Positions 63,128 to 64,000 of a DNA stretch of 64,000 nt are shown piece after piece. The stretch lies in contig NC_071338.1 of NCBI RefSeq assembly GCF_027744825.2, forward strand, positions 22,568,001-22,632,000. Reading direction: 5' to 3'. Each line of letters starts with the position of its first letter. Position 1 is the stretch's first letter. The position numbers and the translations under genes were made by a program. This DNA comes from Synchiropus splendidus (taxonomy: Eukaryota > Chordata > Actinopteri > Syngnathiformes > Callionymidae). The notes under the pieces were generated by a model. The model was not told the DNA's origin and did not search any database. It worked only from the letters and a program-made list of their open reading frames with translations.

Positions 63128-63359
63128 AGGATTGGTTTCGACCAACTGGTCGTAAGTCGGGTAGGACGTAACTCGAATGCCATTCAAAATAGCCGACACA
63201 ATGGTTATAGGTACTACTGTACTAATTTGGTAGGTCGCTGTGTGAGAGTGAGATGCTGTGATACTGTGCTGCCATAACTGTCGTACGCGATGCCGGCTGG
63301 CTGCTATAAGTAAGTGCGGGTGGACGTAAGTCGGGCAGGTTGTAGGTCGGATGTTATTT
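63128..63359. mobile_element. Inverted-repeat MITE, third family, copy 2
   Basis: GGATTGGTTTCGACCAACTGG, then TCGTAAGTCGGGTAGGACG, ATGCCATTCAAAATAGCCG, GAGAGTGAGATGCTGTGATAC and the end GGTTGTAGGTCGGATGTTAT align with the copy at 50972. The left terminal bases are eroded. It carries an extra short insertion around 63205-63230. Confidence 0.65.
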
Positions 63360-63464
63360 GTATTTGGTTCCTAATGCTACAATTCTAAGGATTCATAGAA
63401 CAGGACTTGTAGGAGATGCACTTCGAAAGCGTGATTTGGAGACAGTATCTCTGGCACAAAGACA

Positions 63465-63517
63465 CAAAGGTCTGAAAGTAGGACAATGTTTCATGAAGCC
63501 TCATCAGCGCATCACTA
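63465..63517. mobile_element. Palindromic MITE, right-end fragment
   Basis: AGGACAATGTTTCATGAAGCC and TCATCAGCGCATCACTA match the right terminus of the short subfamily. No matching left arm is seen upstream. Confidence 0.5.
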
Positions 63518-63784
63518 TGGATATGGAGGAAACACGTTGACATCTTGACGGTGCCAGTCTATACAAGTTTTATGTACAGTATATAGATGTCATTTTTAGG
63601 AGAGAAGACAGAGAAGCTCAGAGTAGCAGCTACGTCATCAGTATTTACAATGATCAGATTTTTATGTTCCCATTTTGTTTAGTATGCCTTTACAAGCCAA
63701 TTATAGCAGACATGCAGTTCCATCTAAACTTTTATTATGTGAAACCTTTCCTGTGTGTGATTTCAGTTAAATAAGAATGTAGGA

Positions 63785-63905
63785 GGAATTTTAGGCACGG
63801 CCAACTAGGAGGAGACCGAGTGGTCAAACCAGGACCAGGGGGAGGGACTATATCTCCAGTCGGAGCGAGTGGATGTAGTGAGTTTGGCGCGACCTTCGGA
63901 AGCTG
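63785..63905 (+). mobile_element. 3' remnant of a non-LTR LINE
   Basis: GGCACGGCCAACTAGGAGG, AGACC, CAGGACCAGGGGGAGGGAC and TATATCTCCAGTCGGAGC resemble the common fish LINE segment (CCACCGGGAGGAGGCCCC ... CCCAGGACACGCTGGAGGGAC ... TATGTCTCCCGGCTGG), which encodes the basic C-terminal end of the polyprotein. It is heavily diverged and cannot be coding. Confidence 0.5.
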
Positions 63906-64000
63906 CAGCGTCCACGACCTGGCAAAATGTGTGCATTTATGTCCATTAAAACATATTCTAATGTGTACATATTCTAAAAGGTTGTTTCCACATTTCTGTT

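Overview
The window looks like intron-dominated vertebrate nuclear DNA, most likely from a teleost fish. The evidence is isolated short open exon-like segments with GT-AG borders and kilobases of non-coding DNA between them, many microsatellites, remnants of LINE families common in fish (L2-type 3' tails, RTE/Expander-type 3' ends), and a dense population of short palindromic DNA transposons. There is no sign of bacterial, viral or organellar organisation, and the species cannot be fixed from the sequence.

Coding content is very small. Four plus-strand segments, at 3790-3848, 20320-20445, 36479-36609 and 46382-46489, have plausible splice acceptors and donors. Read in order they keep one open frame across all three junctions (phases 1, 1 and 0). 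The simplest reading is four consecutive exons of one gene with introns of about 16.5, 16 and 9.8 kb, giving about 141 residues of a soluble, partly helical protein that I do not recognise. The 20.3 kb exon also reads through its donor to a stop at 20556-20558, with two AATAAA hexamers near 20801-20814, so it may also serve as an alternative last exon. A weak minus-strand exon candidate lies at 55674-55739 and a weak plus-strand one at 51455-51547.

The rest is intronic or flanking DNA shaped by mobile elements. The dominant one is a palindromic MITE of about 190-245 bp with ends near TAGTGATGGGTAGATGAGG. About 24 complete or partial copies are visible, in at least two subfamilies. Nine of them are flanked by 8-bp direct repeats matching at 6-8 positions, which points to the hAT superfamily. 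One copy (46886-47082) sits inside an older L2-type repeat with a perfect 8-bp duplication, so the insertion event can be reconstructed. Two other inverted-repeat elements (23701-24033, and a pair at 50972-51272 and 63128-63359), a two-copy repeat of unknown class near 50.7 and 53.9 kb, and several microsatellites fill more of the window.

Layout: 1-3789, upstream intron or flank with two MITE copies; 3790-20319, first intron with a MITE cluster at 7.7-8.6 kb and others at 14.5 and 19.4-19.9 kb; 20320-20820, exon and possible alternative 3' end; 20828-36478, second intron with microsatellites, the 23.7 kb inverted-repeat element and two repeat-poor stretches; 36479-46489, exons three and four with a MITE-rich intron; 46490-64000, downstream intron or 3' flank rich in LINE and MITE debris.
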